Positions 19,138 through 28,191 of a stretch of DNA of 64,000 nt are shown here, piece after piece. The notes beneath the pieces were generated by a model, which was given only the letters and a program-made list of their open reading frames with translations, was not told the DNA's origin and searched no databases. Source of the DNA: Streptomyces dioscori (GTDB taxonomy: Bacteria > Actinomycetota > Actinomycetes > Streptomycetales > Streptomycetaceae). Each line of letters begins with the position of its first letter. Position 1 is the first letter of the stretch. The stretch lies in NCBI RefSeq assembly GCF_003024195.1, contig NZ_KZ679039.1:722285-786284 (forward strand), written 5' to 3'. A program made the position numbers and the translations under genes.

Positions 19138-19443
19138 GCGCAGTTCCCCGCGCCCCTGACGGGGGTGGTCCCGTCGTGCTTTGACTTGCGCCCGGTGGGG
19201 GTTGGCCGCGCAGTTCCCCGCGCCCCTGACGGACGGGTCGGCCCCGCTGTTACGCGATCTGCGGGCCGGTGGGGGCTGAGCGCGCAGTTCCCCGCGCCCC
19301 TTACGGGGCGCCCCTCCCGGGGGAAAAGCTGGGGCGCAGCCCCGCTTTTGAGGGGCGCGGGGAACGGCGCGGCTCACCCCCACCGGCCCGCAGGTCGGAT
19401 AAGGGCGGGGCCCAGGCCCCGTAAGGGGCGCGGGGAACTGCGC
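19138..19443. repeat. Dispersed GC-rich repeat, five copies, forming inverted halves
   Basis: Cores lie in + orientation at 19138-19156, 19208-19226 and 19282-19300, and in - orientation at 19352-19370 and 19425-19443. Each is joined to GCGGGCCGGTGGGGGCT or its complement. The two orientations face each other, so the 374-bp region between convergent genes (ends 19113 and 19488) can fold into long hairpins. Confidence 0.88.
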
Positions 19444-19487
19444 GATCAGCCCCCACCGGCCCGCAGGGGACAACGGTCGGAGCAGCC

Positions 19488-20933
19488 TTACCCCGCGCAC
19501 AGCCCGGCGGGCAGTGTGACCGTCACCGTCAGGCCCGCCCCCGGTGACGTGCGCACCGTCACGTCACCCCCGTGCGCCGCCGCAACCCCCTGCACGATGG
19601 CCATGCCCAGGCCACTGCCCGCACCCCCACCCGCCCGGAAGAACCGGTCGAAGATGCGCGCGGCGTCCTCCTCCGCCAGCCCCGGCCCCTCGTCGGCGAC
19701 CCGTACCCGCACCACCCCGTCGACCCGCTCCAGATCGAGCGCGACCGCGACATCCGCGGGCGTGTGCGTGCGTACGTTCGCCACGAGGTTGCCGAGCACC
19801 TGCCGCAGGCCCGACTCGTCCGCCCGTACGAGGAGGGCGCCCTCGGCGCGCACCGACACCGGGCGCCCCGGCTGCTGCGCCCGCAGATCCTCCGCCGCGT
19901 CCCGCACCAGACGGCTCAGGTCGACGTTCCGGAACCGCAGTTCGGGCTGCTGGTCGAGGCGCGCCAGGGTGAGCAGCTCGTCGACGAGGCGCCCCATCCG
20001 GTCGGCCTCCCCGGTCATCCGGTCCCACGCCCGCTTGCGCTCGGCCGGCTCCCGCAGCATGCCCTTGTCGTACAGCTGGAGGTAGCCGCGTATCGCGGAC
20101 AGCGGCGTACGCAGCTCGTGCGAGGCGTCCGCGACGAACCGCCGCAGCTGGGCGGCGCTGCGCTCCCGCGTCCGGTACGCCACCTCGACCTGCTGGAGCA
20201 TCGAGTTGAGGGCGAGCCGCAACTGCTCGACCTCCTGGGTCGGATGGTGGCTGGACGGCACCCGGCGGGCCAGATCCCCCTCGGCGATCGCCGACGACGT
20301 CTCCACCATGTCCTCTAGGGGCCGCAGCCGCCGGCTCACGCTCAGCATCGTCAGTACGGCGAGCAGCGCCAGCAGCAGCACCCCGAAGAACAGGTCGAGT
20401 TTGAGCGCCTTGGCCATGCCCTTGTGCAGCGCGTCGGTCGACCCGGCGACGAGGATCACGGACCCGTCGGGCAGGGACGCGCCGATCACCCGGAACGGCG
20501 AACCGTCCACGGTCACATCGCGCGGGTCCGCGTCACCGGTGAGCGCACGGGGATCGCCCACCGCCGAGGCGAGCGCACGCTGGTTCGCGGTCGGTTCGAA
20601 CGTGCCGAGCGTGAGAGCCCGGCCCTCGCGGTCGACCACCGCGAACAGCGAGTCGGCGTCCGGCGGACCCTGCGACTCCGGAGCCCGCCCCTCCCGGACG
20701 AAGGCCAGCGCGCTCAGCGAGTCGATCTGCCGCGCGGTCAGCTGCGTACTCTCCAGGGAGTCCCGCATCCTGAGCAGCTCCGAGTCGACCTGGTCCAGCA
20801 GGTAGTACCGCATGCCCATCAGGCTCACCGCCGTCGCCACGACGATGCCGAGCGCCAGCAGCCCCACATTGGCCACCGTCAGCTTGCCGCGCAGGGAGTG
20901 GACGCCGTGCCCGCGGCAGCGCCGGCGGATCAC
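19488..20933 (-). CDS. Two-component sensor histidine kinase
   Basis: 481 aa. Two membrane helices flank an extracytoplasmic domain of about 130 residues. A HAMP linker follows, then the dimerisation/phosphoacceptor helix ASHELRTPLSAIRGY (His272) and the catalytic HATPase domain (NLVANVRTHTP, DEGPGL, GSGLGMAIVQG). The start is GTG at 20933, overlapping the regulator stop as GTGA. The open frame runs on far upstream, but only through the regulator in another frame. It probably phosphorylates the adjacent OmpR-type regulator; the signal is unknown. Confidence 0.93.
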   Translation of the reverse strand: MIRRRCRGHGVHSLRGKLTVANVGLLALGIVVATAVSLMGMRYYLLDQVDSELLRMRDSLESTQLTARQIDSLSALAFVREGRAPESQGPPDADSLFAVVDREGRALTLGTFEPTANQRALASAVGDPRALTGDADPRDVTVDGSPFRVIGASLPDGSVILVAGSTDALHKGMAKALKLDLFFGVLLLALLAVLTMLSVSRRLRPLEDMVETSSAIAEGDLARRVPSSHHPTQEVEQLRLALNSMLQQVEVAYRTRERSAAQLRRFVADASHELRTPLSAIRGYLQLYDKGMLREPAERKRAWDRMTGEADRMGRLVDELLTLARLDQQPELRFRNVDLSRLVRDAAEDLRAQQPGRPVSVRAEGALLVRADESGLRQVLGNLVANVRTHTPADVAVALDLERVDGVVRVRVADEGPGLAEEDAARIFDRFFRAGGGAGSGLGMAIVQGVAAAHGGDVTVRTSPGAGLTVTVTLPAGLCAG

Positions 20934-21619
20934 GCGAGCCCGTATCCGACGCCGCGCCGGGTCGTGATCACCGGGGCGCCGAGCGCGTCGAGCTTGCGCC
21001 GCAGATAGCTGATGTACGTCTCTACGACGGTCGACTCCGCCGGGTGCTCGTACTGCCAGACGTGCCGCAGCAGCTGCTCCTTGGGCACGATCCGGCCGCC
21101 GTTGCGCACGAGGAAACGCAGCAGCGCGTACTCGGTCGGGGTCAGTTCGACCGTGCGGCCCGCGCGGTGCACCGAGTACGTCGTCTCGTCCAGCTCCAGG
21201 TCGCCGTAGCGCAGCGGAGGGCGCTCGGGCAGGACGTCGGCGGGGCGGGTGCGGCGCAGCACGGCGGTGATGCGGGCGATCACCTCGTCGATGTTGAACG
21301 GCTTGGTGATGTAGTCGTCGCCGAAGGAGAGCGCGCCGACGATCTCCGTGGGCGCGTCCCGCGCGGTGAGGAACACCAGCGCGAGATCGGGCTGCTTCAC
21401 GCGCAGTTCGCGGCCGAGCGCCCGGCCGTCGCCGTCCGGGAGCATCACGTCGAGGAGCGCCGCGTCCGGGCGGGTGCGCTCGGCCATCGTCAGCGCCTGG
21501 CGGACGGTCCCGGCGGTCATCACCTCGAAGCGGTGGTAGCGCAGGGCGATGGTCAGCACGTCCGCGATGCTCGGCTCGTCCTCGACGACCAGCACGGTCG
21601 CCCCCTCGTGAGCGGTCAT
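20930..21619 (-). CDS. OmpR/PhoB-family response regulator
   Basis: 229 aa. The receiver domain has the acidic pair VVEDE, phosphoacceptor Asp57 (LLDVMLPDG) and the conserved Lys in YITKPF. The C-terminal winged helix contains ELTPTEYALLRFLVRNGGRIV and TVVETYISYLRRKLD. It is co-translated with the kinase and divergent from the MMPL exporter at 21786, so that exporter is the natural candidate target. Confidence 0.95.
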   Translation of the reverse strand: MTAHEGATVLVVEDEPSIADVLTIALRYHRFEVMTAGTVRQALTMAERTRPDAALLDVMLPDGDGRALGRELRVKQPDLALVFLTARDAPTEIVGALSFGDDYITKPFNIDEVIARITAVLRRTRPADVLPERPPLRYGDLELDETTYSVHRAGRTVELTPTEYALLRFLVRNGGRIVPKEQLLRHVWQYEHPAESTVVETYISYLRRKLDALGAPVITTRRGVGYGLA

Positions 21620-21785
21620 GCCCCCAGTATCGGCGCGGCCACCGACAACGGGGCCGGCTCGCCCTTTGGAGTTCCTTGTGAGTCATGGCCAGGTCATGTC
21701 CCGCGGCCCGCGCCGCGCCCGATGCTGTGCCGCAGGACCTGGGGGACCAACCGACAACCGACGGACGAATAAGGGGCGTTGAGGC

Positions 21786-24287
21786 GTGACGACATTGGCA
21801 CGGTGGTGCTATCGGCACCGGCTGGTGGTCCTGATTCTGTGGGTGGGGACGGTGCTGGGGCTGGGCTTCGCGGGTTCCGCCGCGGGCACGAACTACGCGG
21901 ACACCTTCACCCTTCCGAACACGGACTCCACGCGCGCGTACGACCTGATGGAGAAGGCATTCCCGGAGCGGTCCGGCGACACCGACACGGTGGTGTGGAA
22001 GGTCGACGAGGGGACGGCCCGGGACGCGTCCGTACGCTCCCGGATCGAGCCCGCCCTCGAAGAGATCGGGCGCATGAAGGGCGTCGGCGAGGTCAGCAGC
22101 CCGTACGCCGCTCAGGGGGCCTCGCAGTTCAGCGAGGACGGGCGGATCGCGTACGCCCAGATCACCTTCACCGAGCAGGCCAACGGTGTGCCGAAGGCGC
22201 TCGTGGAGGACGTCGTCGACACCGCGCAGGGCGCCGAACGCGCCGGACTCCAGGTGGAGCTGGGCGGCCAGGCGATCACCCGCACCCAGGAACCGCCCAC
22301 CGGCATCGCCGAGATGGTCGGCATCCTGGCCGCGGCGGTCGTCCTCTTCCTCGCCTTCGGCTCGCTCTTCGCGATGCTGCTGCCGCTCGTCGTCGCGATC
22401 GCCGCCCTCGGTACCGGACTGATGGCGACCTCGTTGCTCAGCCATGTCACCGACGTGCCCGAAGTGGCGCCACTGCTCGGCTCGCTGATCGGCCTGGGCG
22501 TCGGCATCGACTACGCCCTGTTCATCGTGACGCGGCACCGCAGGGGCATCCTGCGCGGTATGAAGCCCGAGGAGTCCGCCGTCACGGCCCTCAACACCTC
22601 GGGCCGCGCCGTCCTGTTCGCCGGCGGCACGGTGTGCATCGCGCTCGCCGGGATGCTGGTGATGAACATGCGCTTCCTGGACGGTGTCGTCGTCGCCACC
22701 TCGCTGACGGTCGTGCTGAGCGTGCTCGCCGCGGTCACCCTGCTGCCCGCGCTCCTCGGACTGCTCGGCATGCGGGTGCTCAGCCGCAAGCAGCGCCGAC
22801 GGCTCGCCGCCGAGGGACCGGAGTCGGAGGAGGCGAGCGGACTCGCCGCCCGCTGGTCCGCGTACGTGCAGAAGCGGCCGCGGACGATCGCCGCCGGGGC
22901 TCTGGTCGTCATGATGATCCTGGCGCTGCCCGTCCTGTCGATCCGGCTCGGCGCCACCGACCAGGGCAACCACCAGGACTCCACGACCACCCGGCAGGCG
23001 TACGACCTGCTCGCCGAGGGCTTCGGACCCGGCTTCAACGGCCCGCTCCAGGTGGTCGTGGACGGCGGGGGAGCCACCGGTGGTGCGGCGGCCGGTGACG
23101 TGGACGCGCTCGTCTCCACCATCCGCTCGACCGACGGGGTCGCCCAGGTCGCCGCCGCGCCGCCCGCGCGGGGTATCACGGTCATCCAGGTGGTACCCAC
23201 CACGTCACCGCAGTCCGAGAAGACGGACCAGCTGATCGACCGGCTGCGCGACGACGTGATCCCGGAGTCCGGGGCGAAGGCCCATGTGGGCGGCGTGACC
23301 GCCGTCTTCAAGGACTTCGCGGCCGTCACGGGGGAGCGGCTGCCCTACTTCGTCGCGGCGATCATCTCGCTCGGCTTCCTGCTGCTGATGGTGGCCTTCC
23401 GCTCCCTGGTGGTGCCGCTGACGGCGGCCCTGATGAACCTCATCGCGGCAGCCGCCTCCTTCGGAGTGCTCGTCGCGATCTTCCAGTGGGGCTGGGGCAC
23501 GGAACTCCTCGGCATCGGCAAGGAGGGGCCGATCACCGCCTTCCTGCCGGTCATCATGCTGTCGCTGCTCTTCGGGCTCTCGATGGACTACCAGGTGTTC
23601 CTGGTGAGCCGTATGCACGAGGAGTGGGTGCACACCAAGGACAACGCGCGCGCGGTCCGGGTCGGCCTCGCCGAGACCAGCCGGGTCATCAACTGCGCGG
23701 CCCTGATCATGATCTGCGTGTTCTCCGCGTTCGTGCTCAGCGGTGACATGGAGGGCGCGATGGCGGGCATCGGGCTCGCGGCGGCGGTCGCCCTCGACGC
23801 GTTCATCCTGCGTACGGCCCTGGTGCCGGCCGCGATGCACCTCCTGGGCAACTCCAACTGGTGGCTGCCCGCGGGCCTGGAGAAGCGGCTGCCGCACCTG
23901 GCGGTGGAGCCCCGCGAGGAGACGGCCGACGCGCCCCACGCGCGCGTGCCCGACGCCGAGACCGGCACCGGCACCGGCACCGGAACTGGAACCGGCTCCG
24001 GAACCGGCGGCGGTTCCACCGTGATCCACGGCTTCGTCCGCACCCCGGACGGCGCACCTGTGGAGGGCGCCGCGCTGACCCTGCTCTCCAAGGGCGGCCG
24101 TCAGCTCGACCGGGTGACCTCGCTGGCCGACGGCTCGTACATCGTCTCGGTCCCGGCGGCGGGCTCGTACCTGCTGGCCGTGACGGCCCAGGAGCACCCC
24201 TCCCGGGCCCGCCATGTGATGGTCGGCGCGGAACCGCTGGTGTACGACGTGGAGCTGGCGGAGGACGAGGTGGACGCGGTGAACTGA
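21786..24287 (+). CDS. MMPL/RND-family exporter with a C-terminal carboxypeptidase-regulatory-like domain
   Basis: 833 aa. It has twelve predicted membrane helices in the MMPL order, two large external loops and the repeated RND blocks GLGVGIDYALFIVTRHR and LFGLSMDYQVFLVSRMHEEW. After the last helix, a Gly-Thr repeat linker (about residues 720-743) leads to a beta-rich domain of about 90 residues (VIHGFVRTPDGAPVEGAALTLLS, then TSLADGSYIVSVPAAGSYLLAVTA). This domain resembles the carboxypeptidase regulatory/transthyretin-like fold and is not usual for MMPL proteins. Lipid or drug export is inferred from the family. Confidence 0.92.
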   Translation: MTTLARWCYRHRLVVLILWVGTVLGLGFAGSAAGTNYADTFTLPNTDSTRAYDLMEKAFPERSGDTDTVVWKVDEGTARDASVRSRIEPALEEIGRMKGVGEVSSPYAAQGASQFSEDGRIAYAQITFTEQANGVPKALVEDVVDTAQGAERAGLQVELGGQAITRTQEPPTGIAEMVGILAAAVVLFLAFGSLFAMLLPLVVAIAALGTGLMATSLLSHVTDVPEVAPLLGSLIGLGVGIDYALFIVTRHRRGILRGMKPEESAVTALNTSGRAVLFAGGTVCIALAGMLVMNMRFLDGVVVATSLTVVLSVLAAVTLLPALLGLLGMRVLSRKQRRRLAAEGPESEEASGLAARWSAYVQKRPRTIAAGALVVMMILALPVLSIRLGATDQGNHQDSTTTRQAYDLLAEGFGPGFNGPLQVVVDGGGATGGAAAGDVDALVSTIRSTDGVAQVAAAPPARGITVIQVVPTTSPQSEKTDQLIDRLRDDVIPESGAKAHVGGVTAVFKDFAAVTGERLPYFVAAIISLGFLLLMVAFRSLVVPLTAALMNLIAAAASFGVLVAIFQWGWGTELLGIGKEGPITAFLPVIMLSLLFGLSMDYQVFLVSRMHEEWVHTKDNARAVRVGLAETSRVINCAALIMICVFSAFVLSGDMEGAMAGIGLAAAVALDAFILRTALVPAAMHLLGNSNWWLPAGLEKRLPHLAVEPREETADAPHARVPDAETGTGTGTGTGTGSGTGGGSTVIHGFVRTPDGAPVEGAALTLLSKGGRQLDRVTSLADGSYIVSVPAAGSYLLAVTAQEHPSRARHVMVGAEPLVYDVELAEDEVDAVN

Positions 24288-24309
24288 CCGCGTGGGGCGC
24301 CGCGAGGCG

Positions 24310-25164
24310 CTATGTGGCGGACTTCCTGGCGGGTTTGGCGGTCTTGGTGCTCTTGGCGGGATCGGGCAGCGCGTTCGTCATCCCCGGCAGGAAGTCCGTG
24401 AACAGTTCGTGCACCTCGCGGACCAGGGGCCGCAGCACGCGGAAGCGGGCCAGCGAGACGCCGAGCGAGGTGAGGCGGGCGCCTCGTTCGGCGAGCCGGT
24501 AGCTGCGCTCGCGCCCCTCCGTACGGTCGAAGATCCAGTACAGGACCAGACCCATCTGGGAGAGCCACAGCAGTTCGGGAAGCACCTCCCGCAGCTCTTC
24601 GGGGATCTTCGCCTTCGAACCGCTCAGTACCTCGCTGCAGACGCCGATGGCCTCCACGCGCGCGTGCTCCGACTCGGGCGAGAACGGGCTGAGCGGGCTG
24701 TCCGGATCGGCGGCGTTCTTGAAGAACTGCACCGCGAACTCGTGGTACGGCGTCGCCACGTCCAGCCACGCCGTCAGGACCCCGGCGATCCGCTTCTCCA
24801 GGTCCCGCTCGTGGTCCAGGACCTCGCGGACCGCCGCGCGGTGCTCCACGGCCATGCGGTCGTAGAAGCCCTGGATCAGGTGCTCCTTGCCCGCGAAGTA
24901 GTAGTACGCGTTGCCTACGGAGACCCCGGCCTCCTTGGCGATGGCCCGCATCGTCGTCTTCTCGTAACCCCGTTCCTGGAACAGGCGCATGGCCGTCTCC
25001 AGGATCAGGGCCCGGGTCTGCTCGCTCTTGGCGGGCGTGCGCGGGGCGCCGGGGCCTTCGGGTACCGCGGCGCCCTCGGGCACGGCGTGGCCTTCGGGCA
25101 CGGTCCGGCTCTCGGGCACCGCGGGGCCGTCCGGGCTGGGGGCACTGTCGTTCGCTGCTGGCAC
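24310..25164 (-). CDS. TetR-family transcriptional regulator
   Basis: 284 aa from GTG at 25164. Residues 1-43 are a Pro/Glu/Gly repeat (VPEG units) not seen in compact TetR proteins. The HTH follows (ILETAMRLFQERGYEKTTMRAIAKEAGVSVGNAYYYFAGKEHL, recognition helix AGVSVGNAYYYF). The C-terminal ligand domain is longer than usual, with a Lys-rich tail. It is the last gene of a three-gene operon (26100 to 24310) behind a paired TTGAAC operator, so autoregulation is likely. The ligand is unknown. Confidence 0.9.
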   Translation of the reverse strand: MPAANDSAPSPDGPAVPESRTVPEGHAVPEGAAVPEGPGAPRTPAKSEQTRALILETAMRLFQERGYEKTTMRAIAKEAGVSVGNAYYYFAGKEHLIQGFYDRMAVEHRAAVREVLDHERDLEKRIAGVLTAWLDVATPYHEFAVQFFKNAADPDSPLSPFSPESEHARVEAIGVCSEVLSGSKAKIPEELREVLPELLWLSQMGLVLYWIFDRTEGRERSYRLAERGARLTSLGVSLARFRVLRPLVREVHELFTDFLPGMTNALPDPAKSTKTAKPARKSAT

Positions 25165-25174
25165 GGGACAGAGC

Positions 25175-25696
25175 CTAACGAGGCGGACAGGTGCCGCTGT
25201 CGCAGGCGGGCGGGTTCCAGGTCCAGCCCACGACCGGGTCGTACGACCATCCGTCGGCCGCGGTGTACGCGCCCCCGCCCCAGTACCCCTCCCGGCGGGC
25301 CCGCTGTCCCTCGCGCCACTTGGCCGCGGCGAGCACCGCGCCCCGGGCCAGCCGGGCCCCGGCCGGGGTGCTGAGCCGGTGGGCCATCGGGCGGTGGTCG
25401 GCGAGCGCCCACAGGGTGACGACCCAGGCGGCGGTACCCCGGTAGACCTGGCCCGCGTCCCCGATCACGGTGATCTCGTCGAGCGTCGCGGCGTGGTCGA
25501 GTCCCGGGTAGCGGCGCCTGGCCTCCGCCGATCCGGCGGCCACCAGTTCCAGGGGCACCAACTGCTGCTGCCACACGAGCCAGTCGCGCAGGAAGGTGCA
25601 GAGCGAGCACTGGGCGTCGTACAGGACGGTGAGCCCGCGGACCGGGACGCGTACGGCGTCCCGGTCCGGGCCTGCGGCGGTCGCCACCGGGGTCAC
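25175..25696 (-). CDS. DCC-family thiol-disulfide oxidoreductase
   Basis: 173 aa. The thioredoxin-like N-terminus has YDAQCSLCTFLRDW, with Cys-x2-Cys in the DxxCxxC context that defines the DCC (DUF393) family. The C-terminus is unusually rich in Trp, Gly and Tyr (YWGGGAYTAADGWSYDP). Start GTG at 25696 overlaps the upstream gene's stop (GTGA). It is probably cytoplasmic; the electron partner is unknown. Confidence 0.85.
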   Translation of the reverse strand: MTPVATAAGPDRDAVRVPVRGLTVLYDAQCSLCTFLRDWLVWQQQLVPLELVAAGSAEARRRYPGLDHAATLDEITVIGDAGQVYRGTAAWVVTLWALADHRPMAHRLSTPAGARLARGAVLAAAKWREGQRARREGYWGGGAYTAADGWSYDPVVGWTWNPPACDSGTCPPR

Positions 25697-26100
25697 GCCC
25701 TGCCCGCCGGCGCGACCCAGCCCTGCGGCGGCACGGGCGGCTGCTGCTCGCGCTCCATGACGCCCCGGCGGCGGATCTTGTTGAGCACGTAGACGTTCCC
25801 CAGGTGCATGGCGCCGAGCACCAGGAGCACCACGCCGAGCTTCGTCGACAGGGCCTCGAAGACCCCGCGGGCGTCGGCGATCTCGTCGTCCTGGTTCAGA
25901 TAGAGAGCCACGAAGCCGAGGTTCACCAGGTAGAAGCCGACCACCAGGAGGTGGTTGACGGCGTCCGCGAGTTTCTCGTTCCCCTGCAGCACATCGGCCA
26001 GGAAGATCCGCCCGTTGTGGCTGAGGGTCCGTGCCACCCAGACCGTCAGCGCGACGCTGATCAGCAGATATATGACATACGCAACGACCGTGAGATCCAT
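25693..26100 (-). CDS. Small integral membrane protein, first gene of the TetR operon
   Basis: 135 aa with three or four hydrophobic helices (VAYVIYLLISVALTVWVA, LLVVGFYLVNLGFVALYL, LGVVLLVLGAMHLGNVYV) and a Pro-rich C-terminus. I recognise no named family. A GGAG run near 26107-26111 precedes the ATG. Expression should start at the promoter embedded in the paired TTGAAC operator just upstream. Its role may connect to the DCC oxidoreductase with which it is translationally coupled. Confidence 0.75.
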   Translation of the reverse strand: MDLTVVAYVIYLLISVALTVWVARTLSHNGRIFLADVLQGNEKLADAVNHLLVVGFYLVNLGFVALYLNQDDEIADARGVFEALSTKLGVVLLVLGAMHLGNVYVLNKIRRRGVMEREQQPPVPPQGWVAPAGRA

Positions 26101-26110
26101 GTCCCCGCTC

Positions 26111-26177
26111 CTACTTGAACGTGTTCAAAACTCCGTCGAGAGAAAATGTAGACCTGTTTTTGAACACGTTCAAGTAG
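26111..26177 (-). promoter_or_regulatory. Paired TTGAAC-GTTCAA operator with embedded promoter
   Basis: Two sites, TTGAACGTGTTCAA (26115-26128) and TTGAACACGTTCAA (26160-26173), are reverse complements of each other. Each has 6-bp inverted arms with a 2-bp centre. They extend to a perfect 20-bp inverted repeat (26111-26130 with 26158-26177). On the - strand, TTGAAC of the upstream site is followed by exactly 17 bases and TACATT, a good -35/-10 pair. The other site lies between the -10 and the ATG at 26100. A TetR dimer at both sites would block initiation. The obvious binder is the TetR protein of the same operon. Confidence 0.85.
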
Positions 26178-26244
26178 AGCTTCGGCGGTACGGGTGTGAC
26201 GTGCGGCTCAGGGGCGCGGCCCAGGTGCGCTGGGGGGGCGGGTG

Positions 26245-26655
26245 TCAGCCGGTGCGGGCCAGCTCGGGCCGCTTGGTGTAGTCCGTGAACCCGATGACGT
26301 TGCCCCAGGGGTCGGCGACCTCGACGGTCCAGCCGGTGGCGACGGAGAGGGGCGCGTCGAGGGGCTGGACGCCGGCGGCGGCGAGGGTGTCGGCCATGCC
26401 TCGGGCGTCCCGCACCTCCAGCCACACCCGGGGGCAGGCCCAGGCGGGCGGCCGGTGCCCCAGCTCGCTCTCCAGCCGCAGTAGCACGCCGGGCGTCTCC
26501 TTGCCGACCTTCAGCACGGCGATCCCGGCCTCGTCGAGCCGGAACCCGACCGTGAACCCGGCCCGCCGGTAGAAGTCCACGGCCTCGTCGAGGTTCCCGA
26601 CGGGAAGAAGAACATTGTCGAATCCGAGCAGGTCGTACGACTCTTCGTCTGACAT
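26245..26655 (-). CDS. VOC (glyoxalase/bleomycin resistance) family protein
   Basis: 136 aa with the two beta-alpha-beta-beta-beta modules of the vicinal oxygen chelate fold: FDNVLLPVGNLDEAVDFYRRAGF at the start and WTVEVADPWGNVIGFTDY at the end. It may be a metal-dependent lyase, an isomerase or a binding protein; substrate unknown. It stands alone between the TetR operon promoter and the M48 gene. Confidence 0.85.
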   Translation of the reverse strand: MSDEESYDLLGFDNVLLPVGNLDEAVDFYRRAGFTVGFRLDEAGIAVLKVGKETPGVLLRLESELGHRPPAWACPRVWLEVRDARGMADTLAAAGVQPLDAPLSVATGWTVEVADPWGNVIGFTDYTKRPELARTG

Positions 26656-26756
26656 GTCGTCAGATTAGGTGGCGGGGTGGGGGTGAGGGGGGAGGCGAGG
26701 GGGAGGTGCTGGGGGAGTCACCCGTGTGGCGCCGAGGGCGGTTGTCCGGGACAGCT

Positions 26757-28055
26757 CTAGTGACCGAGCCCGTGCTTGACGATGCGCTGGGCCGCCGTTG
26801 TGGCCGGGGCGGCCAGTTCGGCCGCGATGCGGGACTCCGTGCCGGCGTCCGTCGTCACGGTCGCCGGGAGGGGCGGGACGGCGAGGAGGCACTGGTGGCG
26901 CAGGTGGGTCGGGGGATGGGTCGCGTCGACGCTCTGACCTCGCAGGGTCGCCGCGCGGCGCTGGCGTTCGTACTCGCTCTGCGGGACGGAGTCCATGTGC
27001 GCGCGCAGACGCTCCCACAGGCCCTGCCAGGGTTGCCGGTCCGCCGTGCCGCGCCGGCTGACCTGCTGGGCGTTGGTCTCGCGCCGCAGCATGGTCTCGG
27101 CCGAGTCGAGCACGAGGAAACGGTTCATGATCGACGCGGCCGCGTCGGTGGATCCGGCCCGCGCGGCCATCGAGTCGGCGAGGTACTCGGCGCGCTGTGT
27201 CGCCCGCAGGGTCAGCCGGTCCAGCAGTATCAACAGCCCCTGGAGCAGGGCGCGGGGCAGGATGAAGACCAGGTTGACGAAGGCCTCCACGAGGGTGGGG
27301 TTCGGCGTCGGGTCGACGTAGTAGCGCCAGGTGCTGAGCGAGCGGAGCGCGTTGCCGATGATCAGGCCGTGCCGGGTGTCCCCGTTGCTGTAGTGGCCGA
27401 GTTCATGGCCGAGCAGGGCGATCCGCTCCTGCGGGGTGAGGATCTCCCAGAGCGGCACGCCGATGGTCAGCAGCCGGCGACCGCGTATCCCGTACGTCGT
27501 CACGCTCGCGTTCAGCTCCGTGCTGACGGCGAGCGTGTCCACTCCACGGGTGTCCGCGACGACGGCGACCTCGTCGATCAACGCGAAGAGCGCGGGCGCG
27601 TCGGCGCGGGTCAGCAGGGGCTGGTCGTCGGGCAGTTCGGAGAAGCGCGGCCGCAACGTCCAGGTGAGCACCGCGAGGACCAGGCCGAGGACCGTCCCGG
27701 CACCGCCCCACCCGGTGACGAGGAACCACACCGCGCCGACGGCCAGGGCCACGGTGACGCCGTGCACCGCGAGCGCGATCGCGTAGGCCGCGAGGCCCGC
27801 GGCGTCGCGGCGCGGGCGCAGCGTCTCTCCGGCGGCCACTTCGGTGGCCAGGCGCTCGCCGTAACGGCGGGCGAGTCTTCGCCGCCGTCTCTCCAGCCGC
27901 CCCGGCTCCTCGCCGGGCCGCTCCGGATCCACGTTCCAGTCGCACCCGGCACACCAGGTGGTGAACCGCCCGTCCACCCGGATCTCGGCCCCGCACTGCG
28001 GACACGGCTGCGTTGTCTCTCCGGCCTGCCCGCTGATCCCGACGCTGGTACTCAC
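26757..28055 (-). CDS. M48-family membrane metallopeptidase with N-terminal zinc ribbon
   Basis: 432 aa from GTG at 28055, chosen because GGGAGG lies about seven bases upstream; the open frame continues 22 codons further without such a site. A zinc ribbon (PCPQCGAEIRVDGRFTTWCAGC) is followed by membrane helices, the catalytic HExxH in LLGHELGHYSNGD, a further helix pair and a distal zinc-ligand region YLADSMAARAG. M48 enzymes (HtpX/CAAX-protease type) degrade membrane proteins or process lipidated ones. Confidence 0.9.
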   Translation of the reverse strand: MSTSVGISGQAGETTQPCPQCGAEIRVDGRFTTWCAGCDWNVDPERPGEEPGRLERRRRRLARRYGERLATEVAAGETLRPRRDAAGLAAYAIALAVHGVTVALAVGAVWFLVTGWGGAGTVLGLVLAVLTWTLRPRFSELPDDQPLLTRADAPALFALIDEVAVVADTRGVDTLAVSTELNASVTTYGIRGRRLLTIGVPLWEILTPQERIALLGHELGHYSNGDTRHGLIIGNALRSLSTWRYYVDPTPNPTLVEAFVNLVFILPRALLQGLLILLDRLTLRATQRAEYLADSMAARAGSTDAAASIMNRFLVLDSAETMLRRETNAQQVSRRGTADRQPWQGLWERLRAHMDSVPQSEYERQRRAATLRGQSVDATHPPTHLRHQCLLAVPPLPATVTTDAGTESRIAAELAAPATTAAQRIVKHGLGH

Positions 28056-28191
28056 GCGACGCCTCCCACTCCCCGACCCCTCCCCAGAGGCCGCTCCGCT
28101 CGTGACGCCACAGCTGATCACTCCGCGGACGCCACGTAAAGCTTTTTAGGGCCCGTGACGTGCGGATACCGCGGCGAACACGCGAACGGCT

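Noticed and set aside
20934..22973. Upstream extension of the histidine kinase frame (to 1161 codons)
   Set aside because: It runs through the response regulator and antisense to the MMPL gene. The GTG at 20933 overlapping the regulator stop is a normal coupled start.
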